Assembly (NCBI GenBank): GCA_024276335.1
Contig: JAJRXL010000317.1
Location: 1 to 6,880 of the forward strand
Direction of reading: 5' to 3'
Source of the DNA: Bacteroidota bacterium
GTDB lineage: Bacteria > Bacteroidota > Ignavibacteria > SZUA-365 > JAADGX01
DNA length: 6,880 nucleotides
Shown: positions 6,096 to 6,880 of the stretch, in pieces
Numbering within the stretch: the first letter of the stretch is position 1
Layout of the letters: each line of letters starts with the position of its first letter
Translations under genes and position numbers: made by a program
The notes under the pieces: model-generated
The model's input: only the letters and a program-made list of their open reading frames with translations
Database searches by the model: none
Told to the model about the DNA's origin: nothing

Positions 6096-6880
6096 AACGT
6101 TCGTATTGCTTACACGGGCCCCCAGGAACGACGATCCCACCCCCGGCATTTTGCGCGAGATGGGATTCGAAACGCGCTACCTTCCCCTGGTATGCATTGA
6201 ACCTCCGGAAACCTGGCAAGACGTTGACGAAGCGCTCCGTGAGCTCGACACCTGCGATGCCGTTATCCTGCCCAGCGCCAACGCGGTGCGTTTCTTCCTG
6301 GAACGAATCGAAATCCTGGAGATCGACCCTCTCGTGGCACCACCCGTCGCCACCGTGGGACCGGCGGGGCGCGAGCCACTCCAGGCGAAGGGCTTCCGGC
6401 TTCTCTCGCTGCCTTCCGCGTACTCCGCCGCCGCCCTGGTCGAGACGCTGGGCGATCCCGCCGGGAAGCGCTTCCTGATCCTGCAATCGAACCTGGGTCG
6501 TGACGATCTCCGGCTTTCACTGGAATCCTCCGGCGCCCGAGTTGATCGCGTAACGGCGTACCGGAATCTCCCCCCGGCCCCCGAGGCGGTCGAATCTCTC
6601 CGCGATTGGTGGAAACACGGCCTCGTCCGGTGCGTGGCTTTCTATTCCCCGTCTGCCGTGCGTCGCTTCCGCGAGCTCCTGCCCAAACGCGGCCCGGAAA
6701 ACGTCCCGCTCGCCGTGATCGGCGAAACGACCGGCGCGGAGGCGACCAGGTTGGGACTGCGCGTGGACATCATGCCGGAAGAAGCCACGGCGGAGGCGCT
6801 GGCTTTTGCCATCGGACAACACCTTCAGCACGAATATCGAGCGGCGAAAACGCCGAACACCAACACGAATACCATCAACA
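6088..6880 (+). CDS. hemD: Uroporphyrinogen-III synthase (partial, runs off the window)
   Basis: Cyclises hydroxymethylbilane with inversion of ring D to give uroporphyrinogen III. The frame opens at ATG 6088, with AAAGGT (6075-6080) 7 nt upstream, overlaps the tetR stop by 8 nt, and stays open to the last base (264 codons). HemD sequences are divergent, but the two-domain pattern is clear: LLTRA (7-11), LPSANAVRFF (61-70), VGPAG (90-94), then LGRDDL, SGARVDRVTAYRN, FYSPSAVRRF (185-194), IGETTGAEA (211-219) and a final EEATAEALAFAI. Length is already close to the family norm (about 250), so the stop is probably just beyond the edge. The last visible residues are low complexity (NTNTNTIN). The next gene is likely also in the haem pathway, for example hemB, but that cannot be seen. 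Confidence 0.9.
   Translation, partial: MTETFVLLTRAPRNDDPTPGILREMGFETRYLPLVCIEPPETWQDVDEALRELDTCDAVILPSANAVRFFLERIEILEIDPLVAPPVATVGPAGREPLQAKGFRLLSLPSAYSAAALVETLGDPAGKRFLILQSNLGRDDLRLSLESSGARVDRVTAYRNLPPAPEAVESLRDWWKHGLVRCVAFYSPSAVRRFRELLPKRGPENVPLAVIGETTGAEATRLGLRVDIMPEEATAEALAFAIGQHLQHEYRAAKTPNTNTNTIN

Noticed and set aside
5250..6149. A 299-codon antisense frame across hemC, tetR and hemD
   Set aside because: It covers parts of three well-supported overlapping genes and shows no family motif.

Overview
This is a GC-rich bacterial window built around a haem (tetrapyrrole) biosynthesis operon on the + strand. The order is hemX/ccsA-like - hemA - hemC - tetR - hemD, and hemD runs off the right edge. 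To its left lie a MarR-family regulator (+ strand) and a divergent sodium:solute symporter (- strand). The likely origin is the FCB group (Chlorobi/Ignavibacteria/Bacteroidota and relatives). I infer this from three things: the cytochrome-assembly-like gene followed by hemA-hemC-hemD is the arrangement I associate with Chlorobi-type operons, HemA reads like the Chlorobium protein, and two intergenic regions carry Bacteroidota-like promoter spacing (TTG-N20-TAnnTTT). No database search supports this, so the phylum call is tentative.

Layout: 4-41, an 18-bp tandem duplication across the symporter stop codon; 22-1434 (-), the symporter; 1435-1676, a divergent regulatory region, AT-rich towards marR; 1677-2129 (+), the MarR regulator; 2130-2354, an intergenic region with a long imperfect G/C-tract inverted repeat, a promoter and a perfect 14-bp palindrome; 2355-3182, an eight-helix HemX/CcsA-like membrane protein; 3238-4557, hemA; 4547-5476, hemC; 5469-6095, tetR; 6088 to the end, hemD (partial). 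From hemA on, each start codon overlaps the previous stop (by 11, 8 and 8 nt), so these genes are probably translationally coupled.

The pathway is C5-type: HemA reduces glutamyl-tRNA to glutamate-1-semialdehyde, HemC polymerises four porphobilinogens to hydroxymethylbilane, and HemD closes it to uroporphyrinogen III. The HemX-like protein may modulate HemA or serve haem/cytochrome handling. The TetR gene inside the operon and the palindrome at the predicted start of transcription suggest an autoregulated haem operon.

The standout observation is that hemC is interrupted by exactly one in-frame UAG codon (5033-5035). The frame continues unchanged on both sides, and every catalytic residue I can place sits at its E. 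coli number. The amber codon falls at the position of E. coli Glu163. None of the six gene ends visible in the window uses TAG. The explanation could be a sequencing error, a fresh nonsense mutation, amber suppression, pyrrolysine insertion or UAG reassignment. I see no tRNA, rRNA, CRISPR array or insertion sequence.
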